Source: Candidatus Saccharibacteria bacterium RIFCSPHIGHO2_12_FULL_47_16b (lineage in GTDB: Bacteria; Patescibacteriota; Saccharimonadia; Saccharimonadales; UBA10212). From it: 44,571 nucleotides of DNA. Below the pieces are notes generated by a model that searched no databases, was not told the DNA's origin, and was given only the letters and a program-made list of their open reading frames with translations. This document shows, in pieces, positions 9,000 to 16,339 of this stretch; within the stretch, counting starts at the first letter, position 1, and each line of letters starts with the position of its first letter. A program made the translations under genes and the position numbers. The stretch spans positions 1-44,571 of the forward strand of contig MGCU01000027.1 in the NCBI GenBank assembly GCA_001790525.1. The letters run 5' to 3'.

Positions 9000-9209
9000 A
9001 TGGAAAACCCGACTACGTCCAAACGTACTATCAGAGAGCGCTTCGGTAATTTTATGGAAGCTAATCTCCTAAGCCTCTATGCGTTGGCTGAATTTCTCCA
9101 GGTAAGGAGAGAAAGGGCAAAAATTTTGATGCAAATGCACCCTGGTTTATCAAAAAAACAAGCCAAGAGAATGGCAGTTGAGGATTGGGTGAATAAATTT
9201 TCGCCATAG
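9000..9209 (+). CDS. Small hypothetical protein, 69 aa
   Basis: ORF directly downstream of a good promoter; no SD evident. Confidence 0.55.
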   Translation: MENPTTSKRTIRERFGNFMEANLLSLYALAEFLQVRRERAKILMQMHPGLSKKQAKRMAVEDWVNKFSP

Positions 9210-9229
9210 AAACTACTGTCGTAATAACT

Positions 9230-9601
9230 TTATGTCTTTTTGCTAGAAGTTTTTTCGGCGTTTTTGGCTGTCGGCTTTTTAGCGACCTTTGGTTTAGTTG
9301 AACTTTTGGTTTTTGGCTTTAGGCTTTTGGCTGGTTTTACGCCTTTAGATTTGGCCTGGGAAGCTAGTTTGGATTTGAGGTGTGCGGCCTTATTTTTATG
9401 AATAACATTCTTTTTAGCGGCAATATCAATGGTGCTATAGGCTTGCGATTGAAGCTTGGCAATCTCCGCCGTTTTACCAGCGTCCAGCGTTTTAGTAAAA
9501 GCTTTAATAGCTTCTCGCATTTGCCGTCGAGTTTGGTTATTACGACCGTAGGCCTTAGCGGCCACTTTAACTCGTTTTTTAGCAGATTTAATAATTGGCA
9601 T
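9230..9601 (-). CDS. rpsT: 30S ribosomal protein S20 with extended Lys-rich C-terminus
   Basis: MPIIKSAKKRVKVAAKAYGRNNQTRRQMREAIKAF...AYSTIDIAAKKNVIHKNKAAHLKSKLA. Confidence 0.92.
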   Translation of the reverse strand: MPIIKSAKKRVKVAAKAYGRNNQTRRQMREAIKAFTKTLDAGKTAEIAKLQSQAYSTIDIAAKKNVIHKNKAAHLKSKLASQAKSKGVKPAKSLKPKTKSSTKPKVAKKPTAKNAEKTSSKKT

Positions 9602-9639
9602 AGCAAGCCACTATAACAGATGAACAAACTGATTGTCAA

Positions 9640-9790
9640 AGAGTGGCTAAATTAATCTAATTAACCTAATTTCTAATTGACCTAAATAATGACCAAATAA
9701 CTTAATATCCAAACTTTGGGATTTAGAACTTAGGATTTGTTTAGAATAATTAGTGCAATTAGGAATTAGAAATTTACTGTTGTAAAACAG
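9640..9790. repeat. Degenerate heptad inverted repeat
   Basis: attaacc-taatttc-taattga-cctaaat... then ...agaactt-aggattt-gtttaga...aggaatt-agaaatt. Confidence 0.7.
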
Positions 9791-9865
9791 TTGTGTTTAT
9801 GGTACATTTGAGGCCAGAAGTCACCTCACAAAAACTTCTTAAATAAAAATAAAAATGCAAAGAAC

Positions 9866-9994
9866 GTTTACCGTTCACCGTTCACCGTTCACCATGCGTG
9901 AACCGTTTTCCGTTATCCGTTATCAACAGTTAATGGCTAATGGTAAAAGCGCGGAAAATGGTAAACGGCCAATGGTAAATGGCGCCGGAGGCGC
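9866..9994. repeat. Degenerate heptad inverted repeat ending in an SD-bearing hairpin
   Basis: accgttc-accgttc-accgttc-accatgcg...aatggta-aacggcc-aatggta-aatggcg then gcgcc-gga-ggcgc (9982-9994) with ggagg before ATG 9998. Confidence 0.85.
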
Positions 9995-11410
9995 GTGATG
10001 GAACCGGCAGCGGCGCAGACCCAGGCAGTAGAGCGCATTAATCAAGCGTCTAATATTTTAGTGACGGTTAGTTCTAATCCGTCAGTTGATCAATTGGCGG
10101 CCTGCATTGGCCTGACTTTGCTCTTAAACCGTATGGACAAGCACGCCACGGCGGTTTTTTCCGGCCGGGTGCCATCGACCATCGAATTTTTGCAGCCGGA
10201 GAAAACACTTGAAGCCAACACCGACAGCCTACGCGATTTTATAATTTCGCTCGATAAAAATAAGGCCGACAAACTGCGCTACAAAGTCGAAGACCAGTTC
10301 GTTCGGATTTTTATTACCCCTTATAAAACCAGTTTAAGTGAAAAAGACCTGGTCTTTAGCCAAGGCGATTTTAATGTTGAGGCTGTAATTGCCCTCGGCG
10401 TTCATAATCGCAACGAACTTGATGCCGCCATTACCGCCCACGGCCGGATTTTGCATGATGCCACAGTCATTTCGGTAGTGGCCGGCAAAAGCCAGGCGCC
10501 GGACCTTGGTCAAATTAACTGGATTGATCCGGCGGCTAGCAGTCTATGTGAGATGTTGGTAACCATGGGCGACTCTTTTGGCCAAAACCTGATTGATAAT
10601 CAGATGGCCACGGCTTTCTTGACCGGTATAGTGGCCGAGACTAACCGCTTTAGTAATGATAAAACCACGCCAAAAGCCATGAGCGTCAGTGCTAAATTAA
10701 TGGGCGCCGGTGCCAATCAACAATTGATTATCAGTAAACTGGAACCGCCAGATGAATCAACCGGCAGCCGCCAACCACAACCTAAAAGACCGCCATCGCC
10801 GCCGCCTCAAACTAAGGGTGTCTTGAGCGTTTCGCACCATCCGGAAGTGGCCGACACGTCAGAAGTTGAGGTTAACTCGGGTGAGATTCGGATAGACGAG
10901 CAGGGCAATATTATCGGCAGTTCTGGTCAACCTTCACGACCAACCCCGCAAGCTAGAAAAGCTCTGCCGGACATGCCAACCTTTCAACCAATGGCTAAGC
11001 CAGCCGATGACAGTTCAGGCCCTACCGGGCCACACGATCTGCTTGATCCCACGCAGCATGTGCCGGCGATTAGCCCGCCTTTTACGGCCGACACCCAACC
11101 GGCTTGGACAACTAATCAACAGGCTATGAATGATCCCTTAATCGACGGTCCGAGCGCCGAAGATAAGCTTATTAAAAGAGCCGAAGAGCCGGCGCCAACG
11201 GTTACAGCTCCGCCGCCCGCCGACCAAGCCAGAAAGGCCGTTAATCAGGCGATTGCGGCGGCGCCGTTTGATCCGTCCGGACATCCGCTGGCATCGATGG
11301 GAGCTAAGCCGCTAACTGGTGATTTACACCCTCCGCAACTGCCAAAAATTCCGGGTACTGCACCACCGCCGGTCCCACCACCACTCCTACCAAAAAACAA
11401 TAAACAATAA
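9995..11410 (+). CDS. DHH-family phosphoesterase-like protein with degenerate motifs and a Pro-rich tail
   Basis: Fold-like similarity (ILVTVSSNPSVDQLAACIGLTLLL... / ATAFLTGIVAETNRFSN) but canonical DHH/DHHA motifs not seen; C-terminal low-complexity tail. Confidence 0.6.
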   Translation: MMEPAAAQTQAVERINQASNILVTVSSNPSVDQLAACIGLTLLLNRMDKHATAVFSGRVPSTIEFLQPEKTLEANTDSLRDFIISLDKNKADKLRYKVEDQFVRIFITPYKTSLSEKDLVFSQGDFNVEAVIALGVHNRNELDAAITAHGRILHDATVISVVAGKSQAPDLGQINWIDPAASSLCEMLVTMGDSFGQNLIDNQMATAFLTGIVAETNRFSNDKTTPKAMSVSAKLMGAGANQQLIISKLEPPDESTGSRQPQPKRPPSPPPQTKGVLSVSHHPEVADTSEVEVNSGEIRIDEQGNIIGSSGQPSRPTPQARKALPDMPTFQPMAKPADDSSGPTGPHDLLDPTQHVPAISPPFTADTQPAWTTNQQAMNDPLIDGPSAEDKLIKRAEEPAPTVTAPPPADQARKAVNQAIAAAPFDPSGHPLASMGAKPLTGDLHPPQLPKIPGTAPPPVPPPLLPKNNKQ

Positions 11411-11461
11411 ACAAAAAACATTCCGCAGCGCTTGCTTATTGCTAATTGTTGATTGATTATT
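11394..11461. repeat. Degenerate heptad inverted repeat
   Basis: aacaata-aacaata-aacaaaa-aac ... gcttatt-gctaatt-gttgatt-gattatt. Confidence 0.75.
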
Positions 11462-12202
11462 CTTCACATGGATGGCATATTGCTGATTGATAAACCGAAG
11501 GGTTGGACGTCGCATGATGTTGTCGCAAAAGTCCGTGGACTTTTGCGACAGTCAGTTAGTCATCAGTCTCTAGTCACTAGTGACAAGCGACTAAAGACTC
11601 GCGCACCGAAGGTGCGAGTCGGGCACGCCGGCACGCTTGATCCGGCAGCCACCGGCTTACTAATTCTGGTTATTGGCAGTTATACCAAACGGGCGGCCGA
11701 GTTTTTGAAACTCGATAAAGTTTATGATTGCGAGCTGACTCTCGGCGCAGTCAGCACGACCGGTGACGTTGAAGGCAAAATAACAAAAGTAGGGGATAGG
11801 GGTAAGGGGATAGGGTTTAGAGAACCGACTAGAAAAGAAGTAGATAAAGTCTTGAAATCGTTTGTGGGGGAAATCAGACAGGTGCCACCGGCTTACAGTG
11901 CCATTAAAATTAAGGGTCAAGCAGCCTATAAATTAGCCCGAGCCGGCAGGGAACTAAAAATGGAGCCGCGGGTGGTGACGATTTATAAGATTGAAAATAT
12001 GGATTTTCAATATCCGAAATTGAGCTTTACGACAAAAGTAAGCAGTGGAACATACATCCGCTCACTGGCTTCTGACATCGGCGCCAATCTTGGTACCGGC
12101 GCCTATTTATCTGGTTTAAGACGTACAAAAATCGGAAACTACTCCATTAGAGGATCACAATCATTGACAAGTATAGGAGTAAATGATATAATTCGAATAT
12201 GA
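11453..12202 (+). CDS. truB: tRNA pseudouridine(55) synthase (start probably ATG 11468)
   Basis: MDGILLIDKPKGWTSHDVVAKVRGLL...VGHAGTLDPAATGLLIL...QVPPAYSAIKIKGQAAYKLARAG; insertion between VRGLL and VGHAGTLDP. Confidence 0.96.
   Translation: MIILHMDGILLIDKPKGWTSHDVVAKVRGLLRQSVSHQSLVTSDKRLKTRAPKVRVGHAGTLDPAATGLLILVIGSYTKRAAEFLKLDKVYDCELTLGAVSTTGDVEGKITKVGDRGKGIGFREPTRKEVDKVLKSFVGEIRQVPPAYSAIKIKGQAAYKLARAGRELKMEPRVVTIYKIENMDFQYPKLSFTTKVSSGTYIRSLASDIGANLGTGAYLSGLRRTKIGNYSIRGSQSLTSIGVNDIIRI
11521..11620. repeat. Composite hairpin-heptad IR-hairpin insertion inside truB
   Basis: tgtcgcaaaagtcc-gt-ggacttttgcgaca (11521-11550); agtcagt-tagtcat-cagtctc-tagtcac-tagtgac-aagcgac-taaagac; hairpin cgcacc-gaa-ggtgcg (11602-11616). 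Confidence 0.88.
11789..11822. repeat. Single-arm heptad array inside truB
   Basis: tagggga-taggggt-aagggga-tagggtt-tag, translated as VGDRGKGIGF. Confidence 0.65.
12164..12192 (+). promoter_or_regulatory. Perfect consensus sigma70 promoter inside the truB 3' end
   Basis: TTGACA (12164-12169) - N17 - TATAAT (12187-12192); ATG of the next ORF at 12199. Confidence 0.85.
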
Positions 12203-12414
12203 AGACAAAACCAAAATTCTCTGAACTGCATCCGGATCCTAGCGGTTCAGAGGCAGTACCAGCAGCCAAAGTTCTTCCCGATATAATGTTTATATATGGC
12301 GGCTTAGTTAGGTCGGCAAATAGACATCCTCGTCAAGTTGAACCAACACAACTGCCTGTGGTAACAATCCGGCCCTACATGCCAGAAAAAAGACCGCCAA
12401 CTATCCGCCTGTAA
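12199..12414 (+). CDS. Small hypothetical protein, 71 aa, probably translated from a leaderless mRNA
   Basis: Consensus promoter places the expected TSS at the ATG. Confidence 0.6.
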   Translation: MKTKPKFSELHPDPSGSEAVPAAKVLPDIMFIYGGLVRSANRHPRQVEPTQLPVVTIRPYMPEKRPPTIRL

Positions 12415-12459
12415 GATATTGATAACAGCCCTTAAGTTTGCTAGAATCAAGCCTAACGA

Positions 12460-12726
12460 ATGATAACTAGTGAGAAGAAGGCGGAGATTGCTAAAGATCT
12501 ACGCAAAGGCAAGACTGATACTGGTTCGCCGGCTGTCCAAGTTGGCATTATGACCGAGCGCATCCATGAGCTAACGCAACATCTAAAGACTCATAAGCAC
12601 GATTTTGCGTCGCGGCGGGCGCTGTTGCAGCTAGTTGGCAAGCGCAAAAAACTGTTAAAATACATTTCGAATCAGAGCGAGGAAGCTTATTTGGAACTAA
12701 TTAAAAAACTAGGCATCAGAAGGTAG
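12460..12726 (+). CDS. rpsO: 30S ribosomal protein S15
   Basis: DTGSPAVQVGIMTERIHELTQHLKTHKHDFASRRALLQLVGKRKKLLKYI. Confidence 0.98.
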   Translation: MITSEKKAEIAKDLRKGKTDTGSPAVQVGIMTERIHELTQHLKTHKHDFASRRALLQLVGKRKKLLKYISNQSEEAYLELIKKLGIRR

Positions 12727-12732
12727 AACCTT

Positions 12733-12866
12733 GAAATCCTAAATCCTAAACTCTAAATCCTAAACAAGTTCTAAGCTCGAAATTCGAATAATAACGTTTG
12801 GGATTTGGAAAATTAGAATTTAAAAATTGTTTCGGATTTCGTACTTAGATATTAGAAATTTAATAT
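12733..12866. repeat. Degenerate heptad inverted repeat
   Basis: aaatcct-aaatcct-aaactct-aaatcct-aaac ... gggattt-ggaaaattagaattt...ttagatattagaaattt. Confidence 0.7.
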
Positions 12867-12918
12867 TTGGGTGATAGAGCACAGTCCGCTATAAGCGGGT
12901 TGAACCTTGTCACCCAAA
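12866..12918 (+). promoter_or_regulatory. Stem-loop in the pnp leader
   Basis: tttgggtga (12866-12874) / tcacccaaa (12910-12918) with internal ccgct-ata-agcgg; ends 4 nt before the GTG at 12923. Confidence 0.7.
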
Positions 12919-12922
12919 GAAA

Positions 12923-15100
12923 GTGAATAAGAAATATATGGTACAAACAATAAACCCCTTTGGTAAAAAAATAATTAAAGTGACCGGCGAGCTGGCTGGA
13001 CGCGAACTATCTTTGGAAGTCGGCCGCGTCGGTTTTCGCAGCTCAGCCTCAGTCTTGGCCCGCTACGGCGATACAGTGGTACTGGGCACGGCTATGGTTA
13101 GCAACGCCCGCGTCCAAGGGCTGGATTACTTCCCCTTGAGCATCGATTACGAAGAGAAATTCTACGCCGCGGGAAAAATCAGCGGTAGCCGCTTTATTAA
13201 AAGAGAAGGCCGGCCGTCTGATGAGGCGGTACTAATTAGTCGTTTGATTGACAGACCTATCCGCCCACTGTGGCCCAAAGGTTATCGTAATGAAGTTCAA
13301 GGCGTGGTTTCGGTACTAAGCATGGATCCCAATTTCCGTCCCGACATGGTGGCCATGACCGCCATGAGCGCCGCCCTGATGCTAACCGGCGCACCGTTTG
13401 AAGGACCAGTGGCCGGCTTGCGCATTGGCCTAGTTGACGGTAAGCTAACGGCCTTTGCCAGCCCCGAGCAGCTGGAGGAGGGGCCGTTGGACCTGGTGGT
13501 GGCCGGCACTGTCGAGGGAATAATGATGGTTGAAGCCGGTGCCCGCGAAGTAACCGAGGCCCAAGTGATTGAGGCTTTAGAGTTTGCCCATAAAGCCATC
13601 CAGCCGGCCCTAAAACTGCAACAAGAGCTGGTCGAGAAAGTTGGCATCGCGGCTCAAGAATATGAGCTGCTAAAACCGGATGAAGATATCATCAGCCGGG
13701 TGGAAACTTGGTTGAGCGGCAAGATGGGTGCCAACTTGCGCGCCCCGCATCCGGAGCGCGGTGACATAGTTAGAAAACTGCGCGACCAAATGTTTGAACA
13801 CTTCGAAGCCGAAATCGGCGATGATTTTGCCGGCCAACAAGCCGACTATGACGAGGCCTTTACGATGGCTTTGCACCAAGATTTGCGTGGAGCCATACTT
13901 AATGAAAATATCAGGCCTGATGGTCGTAAACTAACAGACATCCGGCCGTTGTCCAGCGAAGTCGGCTTTTTGCCCCGCGCCCACGGTTCAAGTTTATTCA
14001 CTCGTGGTGTAACTCAAGCCATGAACATCGTCACTTTGGCGCCACTGTCCTATGTTCAAATGGTTGACACTATGGAACGCCAGGGGGAACGGCGCTATTT
14101 GCATCATTACAACGCGCCGGGGTATACGATTGGCGAAGTCCGTCGTTTGGGTAGCCCCGGCCGGCGGGAAATCGGCCATGGTTATTTGGCCGAGCGGGCG
14201 CTCCTGCCAATGTTGCCCGACGAAGCTGATTTTCCCTACACCATCCGATCGGTGACCGAAATTATGAGCCAGAACGGTTCGACCTCGATGGCTGCGACTT
14301 GCGCTAGCACTTTAGCTCTGATGGACGCCGGTGTGCCACTAAAAGCCCCGGTCAGCGGGATTGCCATGGGCCTGGTAACCGATGGTAAAAAGTCGGTTAT
14401 TCTTTCTGATATTGCTGATGCCGAAGATTTTGCCGGCGATATGGACTTTAAGGTTGCTGGCTCGGCCAAAGGCATTACGGCCCTGCAAATGGATATGAAA
14501 GTTCACGGCCTACCGGTTGAGACACTTGGTAAGGCTTTAGAGCAGGGCAAAACTGGCCGAGCCGAAATTCTAGAGCATATGCTGGCAACTTTGCCGGAGG
14601 CTCGCCAAGAAATGAGTAGCTACGCCCCAAGGGTCGAAACTATCATGATCAACCCGGACAAAATTCGTGAGGTGATTGGCAAAGGCGGCGAAACTATCCA
14701 GAAAATTACCGGCGAGACGGGCGCCGATATCGATATTAAAGACGACGGCTTAATCATGATTGCCAGCCCCGACAAAAAGTCGATTGATGCCGCCCGGCAG
14801 TGGATAGAAAGCATTACCGCCGAGCCGGAAGTTGGTAAAATTTACCAAAACGTGCCGGTGGTTAATGTCATGGACTTTGGTGCTTTTGTGCAGATTATGC
14901 CTGGCAAAGACGGCCTGGTGCATGTCTCGGAAATGAGTGAACAGCGAGTCGAAAAGCCCAGCGATGTCGTCAAAGAAGGCGATAAAGTAACAGTTAAGTT
15001 AGTTTCGATTGACGACCGCGGCCGTCTGCAGTTAAGCATGCGAGCAGCGGTCAGGGAGTTAAAAGACAGGGAGACTAAAGGTAAAATCAATGATAAATAG
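12923..15100 (+). CDS. pnp: Polyribonucleotide nucleotidyltransferase
   Basis: Two RNase PH-like domains, KH domain (IREVIGKGGETIQKITGETGADIDI) and S1 domain (GKIYQNVPVVNVMDFGAFVQIMPGKDGLVHVSEM). Confidence 0.98.
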   Translation: MNKKYMVQTINPFGKKIIKVTGELAGRELSLEVGRVGFRSSASVLARYGDTVVLGTAMVSNARVQGLDYFPLSIDYEEKFYAAGKISGSRFIKREGRPSDEAVLISRLIDRPIRPLWPKGYRNEVQGVVSVLSMDPNFRPDMVAMTAMSAALMLTGAPFEGPVAGLRIGLVDGKLTAFASPEQLEEGPLDLVVAGTVEGIMMVEAGAREVTEAQVIEALEFAHKAIQPALKLQQELVEKVGIAAQEYELLKPDEDIISRVETWLSGKMGANLRAPHPERGDIVRKLRDQMFEHFEAEIGDDFAGQQADYDEAFTMALHQDLRGAILNENIRPDGRKLTDIRPLSSEVGFLPRAHGSSLFTRGVTQAMNIVTLAPLSYVQMVDTMERQGERRYLHHYNAPGYTIGEVRRLGSPGRREIGHGYLAERALLPMLPDEADFPYTIRSVTEIMSQNGSTSMAATCASTLALMDAGVPLKAPVSGIAMGLVTDGKKSVILSDIADAEDFAGDMDFKVAGSAKGITALQMDMKVHGLPVETLGKALEQGKTGRAEILEHMLATLPEARQEMSSYAPRVETIMINPDKIREVIGKGGETIQKITGETGADIDIKDDGLIMIASPDKKSIDAARQWIESITAEPEVGKIYQNVPVVNVMDFGAFVQIMPGKDGLVHVSEMSEQRVEKPSDVVKEGDKVTVKLVSIDDRGRLQLSMRAAVRELKDRETKGKINDK

Positions 15101-15101
15101 A

Positions 15102-15198
15102 TCGCTGCGAAGTCCCGCACCAAATCCTGAGCAGAGAAGAGAGGGAATACCTCTATTTCGGAGCGTCAAGATTTTGGTGCGTGGAAAAGCGGCAGCGA
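15102..15198. other. Nested stem-loop intergenic element / candidate structured RNA
   Basis: tcgctgc/gcagcga (15102-15108/15192-15198), cgcaccaaatc/gattttggtgcg (15116-15126/15170-15181), agagg-gaata-cctct. Confidence 0.6.
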
Positions 15199-15219
15199 GA
15201 GAACTAGAAGGAAAAAAAG

Positions 15220-15450
15220 ATGATGATAAGGAGCGGAAAAATGGTTAATCAAGTCGAGCAGAAATTTTTACGTAGCTGGCAGGGTGAAGTAGTTCAACTG
15301 CTAATCTTTGCCATTTTAGCTTACGCGCTTATCTCGCTAGCTCTGGATTCGGCTAGAACAATTGCCTATATAGCCGGTATTGTCTTTTTGGTTTTGGCTA
15401 TCAAAAATTTAATAAGACTTATTAAGAGGTTCGTCCTTGGAAAAAGATAG
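15220..15450 (+). CDS. Small membrane protein, 76 aa
   Basis: Two hydrophobic segments. Confidence 0.6.
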   Translation: MMIRSGKMVNQVEQKFLRSWQGEVVQLLIFAILAYALISLALDSARTIAYIAGIVFLVLAIKNLIRLIKRFVLGKR

Positions 15451-15573
15451 GAAAAATCGTTCACGAGGGACAACCTTGGAAAATGCAAAGAGATTTTTTG
15501 TAAAATCACAAGATTTTTCCAAACATTTCCCAAGGTTGTACCTCGAAAGTTGGCTTTTTCAAAGACGAACCTC
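15426..15573. repeat. Nested palindromic element (ccttgg family), copy 1
   Basis: Outer gaggttcgtccttggaaaaag / ctttttcaaagacgaacctc; inner cgagggacaaccttggaaaatg / catttcccaaggttgtacctcg. Confidence 0.85.
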
Positions 15574-15589
15574 ACAAAGAACCTCAAAA

Positions 15590-16288
15590 ATGGCTAAAGT
15601 TTCTAAAAAAGACTTACTCGAAAAAATAAAGGCCGATATCATCAAAGATAAGGTTTGTCCGGAGTTGGCGACCAGTGCTAAGAAGCTGGTATTTGGCGAT
15701 GGTAGTGCCGATGCCGAAGTTGTTTTTATAGGCGAAGCACCGGGTCAAAAAGAAGATGAGCAAGGTCTGCCGTTTGTCGGCGCCGCCGGCCAATTTCTAA
15801 ATGAACTGCTGGATAGCATCGACTTAAAGCGCGCCGATGTCTATATTACTAATATCGTCAAGTACCGCCCGCCCAATAACCGTGATCCTTATCCCGATGA
15901 AAAGGCTGCCTTCTTACCATATTTACATGCCCAATTGGAGGCGATTAAGCCGAAGTTGATTATTGCGCTCGGCCGCCATAGCCTGGAGGTCTTGGTGCCG
16001 GGATTGAAAATCAGCCAATGCCACGGCCAGCCAAAACGAGTTAGAATTATGAATCAAGAAGTAAGAAGTAAGAGCGGCGAGCAGGACATCACGTCCTTGG
16101 TGATCCTACCACTGTTTCATCCGGCGGCGGCCTTATACAACGGCGGCATGCGCCAGACATTGATTGATGATTTCAAAAAAATCCCGAAGGTTTTGGAAGA
16201 AATTTCCAACCTAGCCCAGCCGCCGGAAATTGCTAAGCCAGCCTGGCGGCCAAATCGTCAACCGGCCGACAACCGGCTGCCGTTATAA
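15590..16288 (+). CDS. Uracil-DNA glycosylase, family 4/5-like (ORF track start 15437 reads through the palindromic element)
   Basis: VFIGEAPGQKEDEQGLPFVGAAGQFLNELL, TNIVKYRPPNNRDP, PLFHPAAALYN. Confidence 0.92.
   Translation: MAKVSKKDLLEKIKADIIKDKVCPELATSAKKLVFGDGSADAEVVFIGEAPGQKEDEQGLPFVGAAGQFLNELLDSIDLKRADVYITNIVKYRPPNNRDPYPDEKAAFLPYLHAQLEAIKPKLIIALGRHSLEVLVPGLKISQCHGQPKRVRIMNQEVRSKSGEQDITSLVILPLFHPAAALYNGGMRQTLIDDFKKIPKVLEEISNLAQPPEIAKPAWRPNRQPADNRLPL
16041..16073. repeat. Single-arm heptad array inside the UDG gene
   Basis: attatga-atcaaga-agtaaga-agtaaga, translated as RIMNQEVRSKS between conserved blocks. Confidence 0.55.
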
Positions 16289-16339
16289 ATAATGAAATTG
16301 AATATAACAATTAATCTTTAAGAGTTAAGAAAGGAAAAT

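Noticed and set aside
9866-9980. CRISPR array
   Set aside because: Units are contiguous 7-mers with no unique spacers of 25-40 nt, and no cas genes are in the window.
15437-15589. N-terminal 51 residues of the UDG ORF in the track
   Set aside because: Translation of the nested palindromic element; the ATG at 15590 gives a natural UDG N-terminus (MAKVSKKDLLEKIK).
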